The notes under the pieces: model-generated | What the model saw: the letters and a program-made list of their open reading frames with translations, nothing else | Told to the model about the DNA's origin: nothing | Database searches by the model: none | NCBI GenBank assembly: GCA_027076325.1 | Contig: JALTJZ010000018.1 | Location: forward strand, 45,771 to 109,770 | Direction: 5' to 3' | Origin: Chromatiales bacterium | GTDB taxonomy: Bacteria; Pseudomonadota; Gammaproteobacteria; UBA6429; Thiohalophilaceae | DNA length: 64,000 nt | In this document: piece by piece, positions 39,201-46,512 of the stretch | Layout: each line of letters begins with the position of its first letter | Numbering within the stretch: position 1 is the first letter of the stretch | Position numbers and translations under genes: made by a program

Positions 39201-39538
39201 TTTTGCCCAGCCTGTAATTTTTCGAGGTAATCGGGTAGTTGAAGGCTACCTCGGATTAAAACTTCAAATGCTTCATCCTGATTCTTAACTTTATTGCCGT
39301 GAATAGCTTTAGCAAGTAGCTCCAGTTCTTCGGCTAATAGCGAAGCACCGTATAACTCGACCATTTGTAAGGTGCCATACACCTGGTGCAAATAGTTTAT
39401 ACAAAACAGAATCTGGGATTTGTCTTGCTGATCTTCAATAAAGGATTCAAGTGAAGCGCGTGCCTGTTCCATGGTTTCGTCAATTTCTGACTTAACCCAG
39501 TTCAGTGTATTAATATCTAGCTCATTATTAACAGTCAT
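33221..39538 (-). CDS. chpA: Hybrid chemotaxis kinase ChpA
   Basis: A 2105-residue CheA-type hybrid kinase of the Pil-Chp system. Hpt-like modules with a phosphorylatable His are seen at His51, His904 (HTLKGSGR), His1074 (HTLTGSAR) and His1242 (HTLKGGAR). Another repeat near residues 490-530 lacks the His (DKVRGSLN). The middle is highly acidic linker with many Ser/Thr/Glu (about 590-830 and 1330-1520). The dimerisation helix, an ATPase domain with MLRNAIAHGIE and GRGVGLDVV, a CheW-like domain and a receiver (1984-2105, Asp2034, Lys2086) follow. It should phosphorylate PilG and PilH to steer type IV pili. Confidence 0.95.
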   Translation of the reverse strand: MTVNNELDINTLNWVKSEIDETMEQARASLESFIEDQQDKSQILFCINYLHQVYGTLQMVELYGASLLAEELELLAKAIHGNKVKNQDEAFEVLIRGSLQLPDYLEKLQAGQKDTPIVLLPLFNDMRAARGEALLSETALFNPDLSIEPPAPKGKSHKEGEITKPIAALAKEKRHQFHLGLLGWFKKKNEQQSLGLISNVLEDLRNVSEEENTSRMLWVADGLIDSLKDNGVDASVAVKSLVGEVDRTIKKIIDGGEVALAMEPPTELVKNLLYYVAGSSATAEKTKEVKDLFKLADVMPDTQTLEKVRADLNAPNVALMDTVSGVLKEDLQQVKDSLDVFMRSDDRNVEILKPVSEKLTSMADTLGMLSLGPQRKDLLKQVEIIDSITDGSHSVSDNELMEIAAAIIGIENTLNAMGEVTQRSVDDTVSDDSSVTIRQPKTAEQQELLESVVAEAKIDIAAVKESVTDFSRQLNHPEVLNSVPALLDKVRGSLNILQLDRAAELLLECKGYIENKLIPSKTIPEPETLDYLADAISSIEYYMESLVDSWGEPTAILNVAATSLEQLGKALDEDKPTVRDPNTSQDLINIDADALVGTTDDTVINLVAPSEEDIAAMNDSVEATITDLEQPEFNEVETVTDLTQPDLELAEQSEVSLDLIQPDINASTEELELDLAFVSEEADSDSKPAEAEQTTSLDVDATLELDLGDVSDLGSSQEIERLDESLGLWFTDPQSSDVTSLVVEVIRSIEESLNDDNKDTVLKITSDMKQTIQRVAGNEEVFSDDTEKSLLWARDELLKHTAGTSAAMSDESVTVVLPSESEKENITETSAEFSLPDQVAAAQSDAEKNEQATSSLPVDIDEEIFEIFLEEANEEYENISNLLPVWKSNLEDQTALKDMRRSFHTLKGSGRLVGANDLGEFAWAFENMLNRVIDKTIQPTAELLDLLERGRTALPVLYDFLKSSKRPDQKIFSLMEHADSLSRGESFTPLTETISSVSIPQPDLSTLDTPSMDSIELKVDKSLDKIPRPEIDSVLLEIYRKEVATHLKALKQYITDWHENNIHEVTEPLFRALHTLTGSARTTGVQVVAELCLQLEHYIKILQAEERLVSSDGIQLFDDSANRIEAICAQLGEPGDKLYITADLVQRIESLINALQESIATEHSSEQIEVSDIEVTDPTMESGLNDTSSIELEMDDDYDEELLEIFIEEGTEILDESENTLHAWIDDPDNNKYIEAIQRQLHTLKGGARMSGVTAIGDLSHQLESLITDIVANDIAMSDEIFTVIQHAQDSLVNMLEQLKSHQPLSSGQAVIDEIGIQRAKNQSGNLNNIEDTDSAENIIPEVTTTDSSPSANDEIEISIENLEINELDTNSLSIEIGSEDDNTVAKNEFNDLSIELTEELTSLADELDDIQIADASVTEESSLSQDGLSADNLELETDSEDTEVIAQPVFDEPVAEPPSAGMEANIEATEESSLPSLDLDAEPVPQRTAPAEQVRVRADTLNNLVNFAGEVSIYRSRLEQQVNTFRFNLQELDETVERFRGQLRKFEIETEAQIQTRKEEKLSAEHEHFDPLEFDRFTQMQQISRSMLESMNDIDSLRSILAGLNRESETLLVQQSRVNTELQEGLMSTRLVPFAKQLNRLKRIVRQTCKELGKQADIGFDGADIELDRNIVERMMPPIEHMLRNAIAHGIEMPAQRKAAGKPEQGTIHFDMSREGGDVVIQIMDDGAGIDFNAIRNKAIETGVIKKGARVSEKFLLDLILESGFSTAEEVTQIAGRGVGLDVVNNEIKQLGGVLNIDTTHGEGTRFTISMPLSLAVSRSLMVYVGDSMYAVPLLSVEGVERISHEALVELQSEKHSTYKWLDEEFHYVHLGQLMDGVTPSLPGEGNKAALLMVRSGNYRAALHIEGLVGSREIVIKPVGPQLSTLRGISGATIMGDGNVVLILDLGVLIRIALTTDEQNYLESEIQAQPDVTEPVSEESKRQTVMVVDDSITVRKVTSRFLERNDLEVIQAKDGVDALTQLLDVIPDVMLLDVEMPRMDGFELAINMRNDERLKDVPIIMITSRTGQKHRDRAMNIGVNMYMGKPYNEAELLENIHSLLNVDK

Positions 39539-39558
39539 ACTACACTCAATTAATCGTT

Positions 39559-40494
39559 TTATTCACAGCTACGTCGAAATGCAAGCGTTGACGGGAAAGT
39601 AACACTCTCCATTCCAGGATGATTCCAGGCCAATACTTCACCTGCACCCAGAATTAATATGCCACCCACTTTTAAATGGTTAGCAAATTCATTCAAAATC
39701 CTGATCCTTAATGCCTGATCAAAATAAATCATGACATTTTGACAAACAATAATGTCAAATTCTGAAAATGGAAATGAATCCATTTTTAATAAATTTAATT
39801 TTGTAAAACATACCCTTTCTTTTAAATTATCATTAACCTTGTATTTATCTTTTTCAACTTTAGAAAAATAATAATTTAAATAGCCATCTGGCAAATTTGT
39901 TAGGCGATTTTCCGGATACAAACCTTCACGCGCTGTTGCCAGTGCCGCCAGGCTAATATCCGTTGCATGCACACCCTGCTTGTTTTCAATGCTGTTCATT
40001 GTACAAAAATGCTCAAACCATAATGCCAGTGAATACGGTTCTTCACCGGTTGCACAACCCACGCTCCATACCTGCAGGTTTAGTTGCTTGTGTTTGAGCA
40101 AGCTGTTTTTTTCAATATATTCTTTTTGTATCAACTGAAAAATACTGTCATCCCGCCAGAAACGTGTTTCATGTACAGTCAGGCGATCAACCAGTGTTTC
40201 CCATTCGACAAGCCCACGTTGTTCATCACTAACAAGTTCCAGATAGGCCTGATAGCTGGCAATTTTTATTTCTCGCATACGAATAGAAAGTTTTGATAAT
40301 AAAAATGACTTTCTATTTTCAGGTATGCGCATACCTGTGCGTGACTCAACTAACTCAACCCAGTTATTAAATAAAGCACTGTCCATTTCAGGCAATGACT
40401 GTAGATGCCAGCTATTGCCTTCGGTACAGGAACACACCAGATTGTTATCATCTGCCGGCTGCGCCACCTGTTCTGATTTCTTTAATGCCATCAA
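39559..40494 (-). CDS. pilK: Chemoreceptor methyltransferase PilK (CheR family)
   Basis: A 311-residue CheR-type methyltransferase. The N-terminal helical domain (about 45-115) precedes a SAM domain with WSVGCATGEEPYSLAL, VHATDISLAAL and DIIVCQNVMIYFD. It would methylate glutamates on PilJ. The N-terminal 40 residues, with two close cysteines (LVCSCTEG), are extra compared with E. coli CheR. It lies between pilJ and chpA, spaced 36 and 20 bases, in the usual cluster order. An ATG three bases further in (40491) is an equal alternative start. Confidence 0.92.
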   Translation of the reverse strand: MMALKKSEQVAQPADDNNLVCSCTEGNSWHLQSLPEMDSALFNNWVELVESRTGMRIPENRKSFLLSKLSIRMREIKIASYQAYLELVSDEQRGLVEWETLVDRLTVHETRFWRDDSIFQLIQKEYIEKNSLLKHKQLNLQVWSVGCATGEEPYSLALWFEHFCTMNSIENKQGVHATDISLAALATAREGLYPENRLTNLPDGYLNYYFSKVEKDKYKVNDNLKERVCFTKLNLLKMDSFPFSEFDIIVCQNVMIYFDQALRIRILNEFANHLKVGGILILGAGEVLAWNHPGMESVTFPSTLAFRRSCE

Positions 40495-40530
40495 TGCTTA
40501 AAATATCCAGATAATATTCTATATCTGAAT

Positions 40531-42564
40531 CTATTCCGGCAGTTTGAAACCAGCAACCGAACGACGTAACTCATTCGCTAATTCGGCCAGGTTACCAATT
40601 GACGCCGCCGTTTCATTGGTACCCGCTGAGGTTTGTGTTGTAATCTCCTGTATAACATTCATCGTGTCAGAAATGTTGGAAGCTGCATTCGCCTGTTGCG
40701 ATGCAGATTCAGAAATGTTTCTAATCAAGTCGGCCAGATGTTCAGATACCGTTTCGATTTGCTCCAGTGCCTGGCCTGCATCCTGTGCAAGTTGCGCGCC
40801 CGATACCACACCCGCGGTACTTTGTTCCATTGAAGCCACCGCTTCTTTGGTATCTGACTGGATACCTTTTACCAGTGCTTCGATTTGTTTTGTTGCATCC
40901 GCTGAACGTTCCGCTAGTCGCTGAACCTCGTCCGCAACCACCGCGAAACCACGACCCGCATCACCGGCCATCGCCGCCTGAATCGCCGCGTTTAATGCCA
41001 GAATATTAGTTTGTTCGGCGATGTCATTAATCAGTTCAACGATATCACCGATTTCCTGCGAGCTTTCACCGAGTCGTTTAATCCGTTTCGATGTTTCCTG
41101 AATCGTTTCACGAATACTGTCCATACCATTAATGGTTTTCTGCACCGCATCAGAACCGGTATTGGCCATGGTTACTGATTTACGCGCTTCGTCTGCAAGC
41201 TCACTCGCGTGCGTTGATACGCCTTCGATTGAAACCGCCATTTCATTAATCGCGGTACTGGCACCCGTGATTTGCTGTGCCTGATGGTCACTCGCTTCAG
41301 CCAGATGCATTGCCGTTGCCTGTGTTTGTTGTGCTGCCGAGGATACCTGCAATGTTGTTTCGTTAATTGCCGACACCAGTGAACGCAGTGCATCAATCGC
41401 ATAGTTAATGGAGTCTGCAATTGCACCCGTAATATCTTCTGTTACGGTTGCCATTACGGTTAAATCACCATCCGCCAGATCGCCCATTTCATCCAGCAAT
41501 CGTAAAATCGCTTCCTGGTTAGCTGTATTGGTTTCTTCTTCCAACGCACGCTGGCCTTCTGAAGCTTCCAGTGTCATTTTTGAATCACGCCAGTAAACAA
41601 AACCAAGCAACACCGCAAACACTAATGACAAGGCACCAAATAGTGATGCCGCTGTTGCTGTCCAACGGGAAGCAATAACACTCTGGTAACTGTTGGCAAC
41701 CTCTTTAATTTTATTGTGCAGTAGTTCACTGGAGTCAAGCACTTCCTGTGCAGAAGCCGACACCTGGAACATTTCAGGGGAGCGTTCCAGAATTGCACCT
41801 ACCTGATTGCGGATTTTATAAAACTGTTTCGCCACACGTTGCAGCTTCTTACGCGCACCTGGTTCAATAATTTTCTGAATACGTAGGTTTGGGTTACCAC
41901 GTAACATGTCCTGTACAACCCGGCCGAACAAAGCTGCATCACGACCAAACCGATCCGCTGCTGTTACTGCTTCTTCACCACCTTCCAGTACTTTACCCAC
42001 GTTACTTGAAATACGCTGAGTTAACATTAACTGACGTGTTGCAATATAAACCTGATAGGGGGGGGCTTTTTGCTTCGCCATGGTATCCACAACTTCATCG
42101 GTTAATGCCAATAATGAAGGAATTTGCTCATCAATGCCCTGAATATAAGAACGCATTGAATCCACCACCTCACGGCGCTCTAAAATAACGTCCACATTCT
42201 GTCTGTATTCAGCCCACAGTGCAGCCAGATCGTTTAACGGCGACATTGTGCTACCCGCAGCGATGGCTGTAACGCCCTGCTGATATTCCAGAATTGCCTG
42301 AAATTCATCACGTGCTTTACGAAGTAATGGAAATGCAGACAGATTACCGCGTGCAGCCTGTGATGTCAGCTTTGCTATTTCCTGCGATATAACACGTTGG
42401 TCACCAATTTTACTGATATAGGTTTTATCCAGACTGGCTTCTTTTGCAACGAAAATATAGGTCACACCTAATGCAACTACCGAAGCAATCAGAAATGCAA
42501 ACAATACAAGCATTATTCGATCAGTCGAGATACCTGCCAGGCGATTCTTGCTTCCTGTATTCAT
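40531..42564 (-). CDS. pilJ: Twitching-motility chemoreceptor PilJ
   Basis: A 677-residue methyl-accepting chemotaxis protein. One membrane helix at about 18-40 and a second at about 307-329 enclose a long helical periplasmic region of PilJ type. HAMP-like and methylation helices follow. The signalling tip is seen in [18 protein letters not shown] and [18 protein letters not shown] at roughly 505-550. The C-terminus is short, without a CheR-tethering pentapeptide. It is the receptor of the Pil-Chp system, known in Pseudomonas to sense pilus or surface signals. Confidence 0.93.
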   Translation of the reverse strand: MNTGSKNRLAGISTDRIMLVLFAFLIASVVALGVTYIFVAKEASLDKTYISKIGDQRVISQEIAKLTSQAARGNLSAFPLLRKARDEFQAILEYQQGVTAIAAGSTMSPLNDLAALWAEYRQNVDVILERREVVDSMRSYIQGIDEQIPSLLALTDEVVDTMAKQKAPPYQVYIATRQLMLTQRISSNVGKVLEGGEEAVTAADRFGRDAALFGRVVQDMLRGNPNLRIQKIIEPGARKKLQRVAKQFYKIRNQVGAILERSPEMFQVSASAQEVLDSSELLHNKIKEVANSYQSVIASRWTATAASLFGALSLVFAVLLGFVYWRDSKMTLEASEGQRALEEETNTANQEAILRLLDEMGDLADGDLTVMATVTEDITGAIADSINYAIDALRSLVSAINETTLQVSSAAQQTQATAMHLAEASDHQAQQITGASTAINEMAVSIEGVSTHASELADEARKSVTMANTGSDAVQKTINGMDSIRETIQETSKRIKRLGESSQEIGDIVELINDIAEQTNILALNAAIQAAMAGDAGRGFAVVADEVQRLAERSADATKQIEALVKGIQSDTKEAVASMEQSTAGVVSGAQLAQDAGQALEQIETVSEHLADLIRNISESASQQANAASNISDTMNVIQEITTQTSAGTNETAASIGNLAELANELRRSVAGFKLPE

Positions 42565-42618
42565 CTTAAACTCCTGAGTACGTTTACTTTAACTATTTAT
42601 TAAAATTATTGTAACTTT

Positions 42619-43170
42619 CTAAACACGTGCCGCAATGTTTAAAAACTCGCTGCTTTGCGCAAGTTTGGCCACACTAAAAACACCCCATTCGACTTCGTTT
42701 TGTAAAAACGAACCCTTTAAGTACTTCTTTAGTTTATCCGATGTGTCTGGCAAATTTTCACTGTGTTCTTCAGTAAAAAAATGCCGCATACCATAAACTT
42801 CATCCACTAATAACCCTGAACTTAACTCACCATGCTGTACAACAATAACTCGCGATGATTTTCTGATTTTAGAAAGATCATTATCGATAAAACCATTTAA
42901 ATCCATAATCGGCAGAAGGTTGCCACGAATATTGGCCAAACCTTTAACCCAGCGTAAGGTACTGGGTACCTTGGTAATATTTGGATATTTCAGAATTTCT
43001 GCAATATCTGCCATTGTCACCAGTAGATGCATATCCCCAACCCGAAAGCCAACACCCGACCATGTGCGCCGCACTTCTGTTTTTTGTGGCAAACCAACCG
43101 CACGTTGTTGAGAACGTGTTTCAATTTGCTTTAATAAAGCAAAGGATGATAATGGTGCGGCACTGTTCAT
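42619..43170 (-). CDS. pilI: CheW-like adaptor PilI
   Basis: A 183-residue CheW-domain protein, with GVGFRVGDMHLLVTMADI at the start of the domain, the conserved WVKGLANIRGNLLPIMDLN hairpin, and a SSGLLVDEVYGM segment. It links PilJ to ChpA. It lies 54 bases upstream of pilJ and 37 bases after pilH, in the standard order. Confidence 0.92.
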   Translation of the reverse strand: MNSAAPLSSFALLKQIETRSQQRAVGLPQKTEVRRTWSGVGFRVGDMHLLVTMADIAEILKYPNITKVPSTLRWVKGLANIRGNLLPIMDLNGFIDNDLSKIRKSSRVIVVQHGELSSGLLVDEVYGMRHFFTEEHSENLPDTSDKLKKYLKGSFLQNEVEWGVFSVAKLAQSSEFLNIAARV

Positions 43171-43207
43171 TTACAAATCATCTCGTTATCGTTTATGTCC
43201 GTTACCC

Positions 43208-43573
43208 TTATTTCCCCAAAGCGGACGATATTTTGTTTAAGAAATCTGTTTCATCGACTGGCTTGGAAATATAATCTTTTGCACCCTGACGCATTCCCCA
43301 AACACGATCCGTTTCCTGATCCTTCGTGGAAACGATAATAATAGGAATATGCTGTGTTTCAGGGTCTTTACTAATGGCGCGTGTTGCCTGAAAACCGTTC
43401 ATTCCCGGCATCACCACGTCCATTAAAATTAAGTCCGGCTTCATTGATTTTGCTTTCGCAATACCTTCTTCTGCGGACATAACAGCCTCAACACTGTAGC
43501 CGTGTTTTTGCAATATTCCCTGTAATACATGAATTTCTGTTGGGGAGTCATCTACTATTAAAATATTCGCCAT
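43208..43573 (-). CDS. pilH: Response regulator PilH
   Basis: A 121-residue stand-alone CheY-like receiver. The acidic pair is in LIVDDSPTE, the phosphorylated Asp is Asp52 in LMDVVMPGMNG, and the conserved Lys is in YISKPVDE. In the Pil-Chp system PilH acts opposite to or as a phosphate sink for PilG in controlling pilus extension and retraction. It is 36 bases downstream of pilG. Confidence 0.92.
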   Translation of the reverse strand: MANILIVDDSPTEIHVLQGILQKHGYSVEAVMSAEEGIAKAKSMKPDLILMDVVMPGMNGFQATRAISKDPETQHIPIIIVSTKDQETDRVWGMRQGAKDYISKPVDETDFLNKISSALGK

Positions 43574-43609
43574 AATACAACCTCAATCAATTAATTTTAC
43601 AGAACAAGC

Positions 43610-44005
43610 CTAACCCACTCGTTCGTCCAGAACATGTCGTTTAATTGCGCCTAACAATTCCTCTTTAGTGAAAGGTTTTGTCAGATACTGTTCAGAACCC
43701 ACTATTCGCCCCCTGGCACGATCAAATAAACCATCTTTACTTGAAAGCATAATCACCGGTGTTTTCTGGAACACCTTGTTATTCTTTATTAATGCGGTGG
43801 TTTGGTAACCATCTAAACGCGGCATCATAATATCAACAAAAATAATATCCGGATTATTATCTGCAATTTTTGACAGTGCCTCAAAACCATCCGTTGCGGT
43901 AATCACATCGCAACCGACCTTCTTTAGTAAAGTTTCTGCTGTGCGACGAATTGTCTTGCTGTCGTCGATCACCATTACTTTTAAATCCTGATAAATATCA
44001 CTCAT
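43610..44005 (-). CDS. pilG: Response regulator PilG
   Basis: A 131-residue stand-alone receiver. Residues VMVIDDSKTIRRTAE hold the acidic pair, Asp58 in FVDIMMPRLDG is the phosphate acceptor, and YLTKPF holds the conserved Lys. It is the first gene of the pilGHIJK-chpABC series, transcribed from the 466-base gap shared with gshB, as in Pseudomonas. It should act on pilus extension motors when phosphorylated by ChpA. Confidence 0.93.
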   Translation of the reverse strand: MSDIYQDLKVMVIDDSKTIRRTAETLLKKVGCDVITATDGFEALSKIADNNPDIIFVDIMMPRLDGYQTTALIKNNKVFQKTPVIMLSSKDGLFDRARGRIVGSEQYLTKPFTKEELLGAIKRHVLDERVG

Positions 44006-44472
44006 ACCTGTTTTCTAAATTCCAAAATTCTTTATGCATTGTAAATTCTTGTAAGTATTCTTAAAGAATACCTAAACTTAACGGCCAGTTAACCATGAAA
44101 AATGTACGCGCCAAAAAATAATCTCAGCCCAAAGAGATTATTTACAAACAAATATTTAACATAGTTTTTAAGAACAATCCATAAGTATTTATATTACTTA
44201 GGATATTTCCTTTCTCAGTATAGTCAAGCTAAGTCTAGCAAGACATCACCAAAGCATCCAGAATTGATTATTTTTCATACAAAATAATAGCAGATAAACA
44301 CGCCTGATTAGTTACTATCGGCGATTTAACAGTGTAACTTTAACCCTTGAGTTAGCGTAAAAAGAGGTAACACTCGCCCCACTAAATCAAAATTTTTAGG
44401 CTAAATGCCCATATTTTAAATATTATTTTATGTTAACCTGAAAACTCCTGACATTTAAACAGATTTGCCCCC
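44006..44472. other. Divergent intergenic region between pilG and gshB with two inverted repeats
   Basis: 467 AT-rich bases without a gene. GTATTCTTAAAGAATAC (44055-44071) is a perfect palindrome 50 bases before the pilG start, well placed for a regulator of the pil-chp operon. AAATAATCTC (44116-44125) and GAGATTATTT (44134-44143) form a second perfect inverted repeat with an eight-base loop. The binding proteins are unknown, and no convincing -35/-10 pair was assigned. Confidence 0.55.
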
Positions 44473-45429
44473 ATGCCCACTCAACCCGTTAAATTTGCCA
44501 TTGTGATGGATCCCCCCGAGCAACTGAACCCTGTCAAAGACAGCAGCCTTGCCATGCTCGAAGAAGCCCAGAATCGAGGCTGGCAAACTTACTACATTAA
44601 TCCACACTCGTTAGCGTATGGTGATACGGCAACAGCAACCTGTTTTCCTATAAAACTTCAATTAAATCAACAGGATTGGTTCCAACTTGGTGAAGCAGAA
44701 GCACGCCCTCTTGGCAATATAGACATCATTATTATGCGCAAAGATCCGCCCTTTAATATGAACTATATTTATGCCACCTACTTGCTCGAACTGGCCGAAA
44801 AACAGGGAACGCTGGTGGTTAACCGACCCCAAAGCCTCCGTGATGCCAATGAAAAGCTGTTTACCCTGCAATTTCCACAATGCTGTGCTCCCACACTGGT
44901 TGCCAGTGATATGGCTCAATTAAAGGCATTTCTGCAGCAGCATGGCGATATTATCGTCAAACCCCTCGATGGCATGGGTGGAGTATCCATTTTCCGCATA
45001 AAACAGAATGACCCCAATATTGCCGTTATTTTTGAAACCATAACCCAATATGGCCAAACACCCATTATTGCGCAGCGTTTTATCCCGGAAATTAGTGAGG
45101 GGGATAAGCGTATTTTGCTGATTGACGGCGAGCCTGTCCCTTATGCACTCGCAAGAGTCCCCGCCAAAGGCGAAACCCGCGGTAATCTGGCCGCTGGCGG
45201 CAGTGGTATTGGCCTGCCACTCAGCGAACGGGATTTATGGATTTGCAGGCAAATTGGCCCCACATTATCTAAAATGGGCTTGAGTTTTGTTGGTATTGAT
45301 GTGATTGGCGACTACCTGACAGAAATTAACGTCACAAGCCCGACCTGTATTCGAGAGCTGGATAAGCTGTACGATTTAAATATCAGCAAAATCTTGCTCG
45401 ATACGCTTGAAGAAAAAATAAAGGAATAA
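44473..45429 (+). CDS. gshB: Glutathione synthetase
   Basis: A 318-residue ATP-grasp enzyme joining gamma-glutamylcysteine and glycine. FAIVMDPPEQLNPVKDSS at the start, RKDPPFNMNYIYATYLLE, IVKPLDGMGGVSIFRI with the ATP-binding Lys, RFIPEISEGDKRILLIDGEP, and FVGIDVIGDYLTEINVTSP are typical of prokaryotic GshB. The location beside pilG is the same as in Pseudomonas. gshA is not in the window. Possible cotranscription with apbE, 27 bases downstream. Confidence 0.96.
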   Translation: MPTQPVKFAIVMDPPEQLNPVKDSSLAMLEEAQNRGWQTYYINPHSLAYGDTATATCFPIKLQLNQQDWFQLGEAEARPLGNIDIIIMRKDPPFNMNYIYATYLLELAEKQGTLVVNRPQSLRDANEKLFTLQFPQCCAPTLVASDMAQLKAFLQQHGDIIVKPLDGMGGVSIFRIKQNDPNIAVIFETITQYGQTPIIAQRFIPEISEGDKRILLIDGEPVPYALARVPAKGETRGNLAAGGSGIGLPLSERDLWICRQIGPTLSKMGLSFVGIDVIGDYLTEINVTSPTCIRELDKLYDLNISKILLDTLEEKIKE

Positions 45430-45456
45430 AAGGCACTTGCCCTTCGTCTTCTACAT

Positions 45457-46512
45457 ATGTTTATAACAACCCTGCTTCGACTTACTATCAGCTTAGTCTT
45501 TTTACTGAGTATTAGCGCTTGCCAACAGGCAACACCATCCTATAAAACAGCCATTTTCTCTTTTGGAACGCTTATTCAGGTCGAAGTCAGCGACGTCAAC
45601 GAATCACAGGCACAAAAAATATTTAAAGCCATCGAAGATGATTTAAAACGCATGCATGTCTTATGGCATCCGTGGCAGTCCGGCCCAATGGGACGCACCA
45701 ATAGTTTATGCGGCATGGCCGGCACCTTTTCCGCCCCCACCTCGGTTATCCCTTTAGTCATAAAGGCAAAACAGCTCGCAATACAAAGTGAGCATTTGTT
45801 CAACCCAGCCATCGGTAATCTGGTCAAACTCTGGGGCTTTCAGCAAGATTCCTTTGACAAAAACACGCCACCCGCTGATGATAAAATACAGGCTTTACTG
45901 AAAGCAAACCCACGAATGACAGATATAACCATTAAAGGTGTTCGCTTTACCTGTCGTAACCCGGCCGTACGAATTGACCTCGGTGGCATTGCAAAAGGCT
46001 ATGCACTGGAAAAAATAATTGACAATCTAAAGCAGAATTTTCAAGTTAAAAATATCATGATCAGTGCCGGTGGTGACTTAAAAGCAATAGGCCGGCATGG
46101 CGAACGCCCGTGGGTGATAGGCATTCGCGATCCACTGGCAACCGACAAACAAACCGCCATCGCCACAGTTAAAGCTAAAAGTGGTGATAGTGTTTTCACA
46201 TCCGGTAGTTATGAACGTTACTATCTGGCCAACAACAAACGCATCCACCATATTATTGACCCGCGCAGCGGCTACCCGGCCAAAGGCAGTTTATCGGTAA
46301 CCGTTATTCACCCCGATGCCACCACCGCCGATGCGGCCGCAACAGCACTGTTTGTTGCCGGTCCAAACCAGTGGATTAAACTGGCTAATAAAATGGGAAT
46401 TAAATATGTTTTATTGATTGATGATAAAAATAATATACATGTAACACAGGCCATGCTGGATCGTGTTGAATTTATAAAAGAACCGAAAAGTTTATTTGTG
46501 GTATGGCCTTAA
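45457..46512 (+). CDS. apbE: FAD:protein FMN transferase ApbE, lipoprotein form
   Basis: A 351-residue ApbE. A lipoprotein signal peptide ends at Cys22 (LSISAC). The body has RIDLGGIAKGYALEKI with the flavin/Mg site, MISAGGDLKAIGRHG, GDSVFTSGSYERY and HHIIDPRSGYPAKG, and ends with the DAAATALFVAG segment. It transfers FMN to Thr of target proteins such as Nqr or Rnf subunits in the periplasm, but no such target gene is in the window. The 3' end overlaps the convergent hydantoinase-family gene by 21 bases. Confidence 0.92.
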   Translation: MFITTLLRLTISLVFLLSISACQQATPSYKTAIFSFGTLIQVEVSDVNESQAQKIFKAIEDDLKRMHVLWHPWQSGPMGRTNSLCGMAGTFSAPTSVIPLVIKAKQLAIQSEHLFNPAIGNLVKLWGFQQDSFDKNTPPADDKIQALLKANPRMTDITIKGVRFTCRNPAVRIDLGGIAKGYALEKIIDNLKQNFQVKNIMISAGGDLKAIGRHGERPWVIGIRDPLATDKQTAIATVKAKSGDSVFTSGSYERYYLANNKRIHHIIDPRSGYPAKGSLSVTVIHPDATTADAAATALFVAGPNQWIKLANKMGIKYVLLIDDKNNIHVTQAMLDRVEFIKEPKSLFVVWP

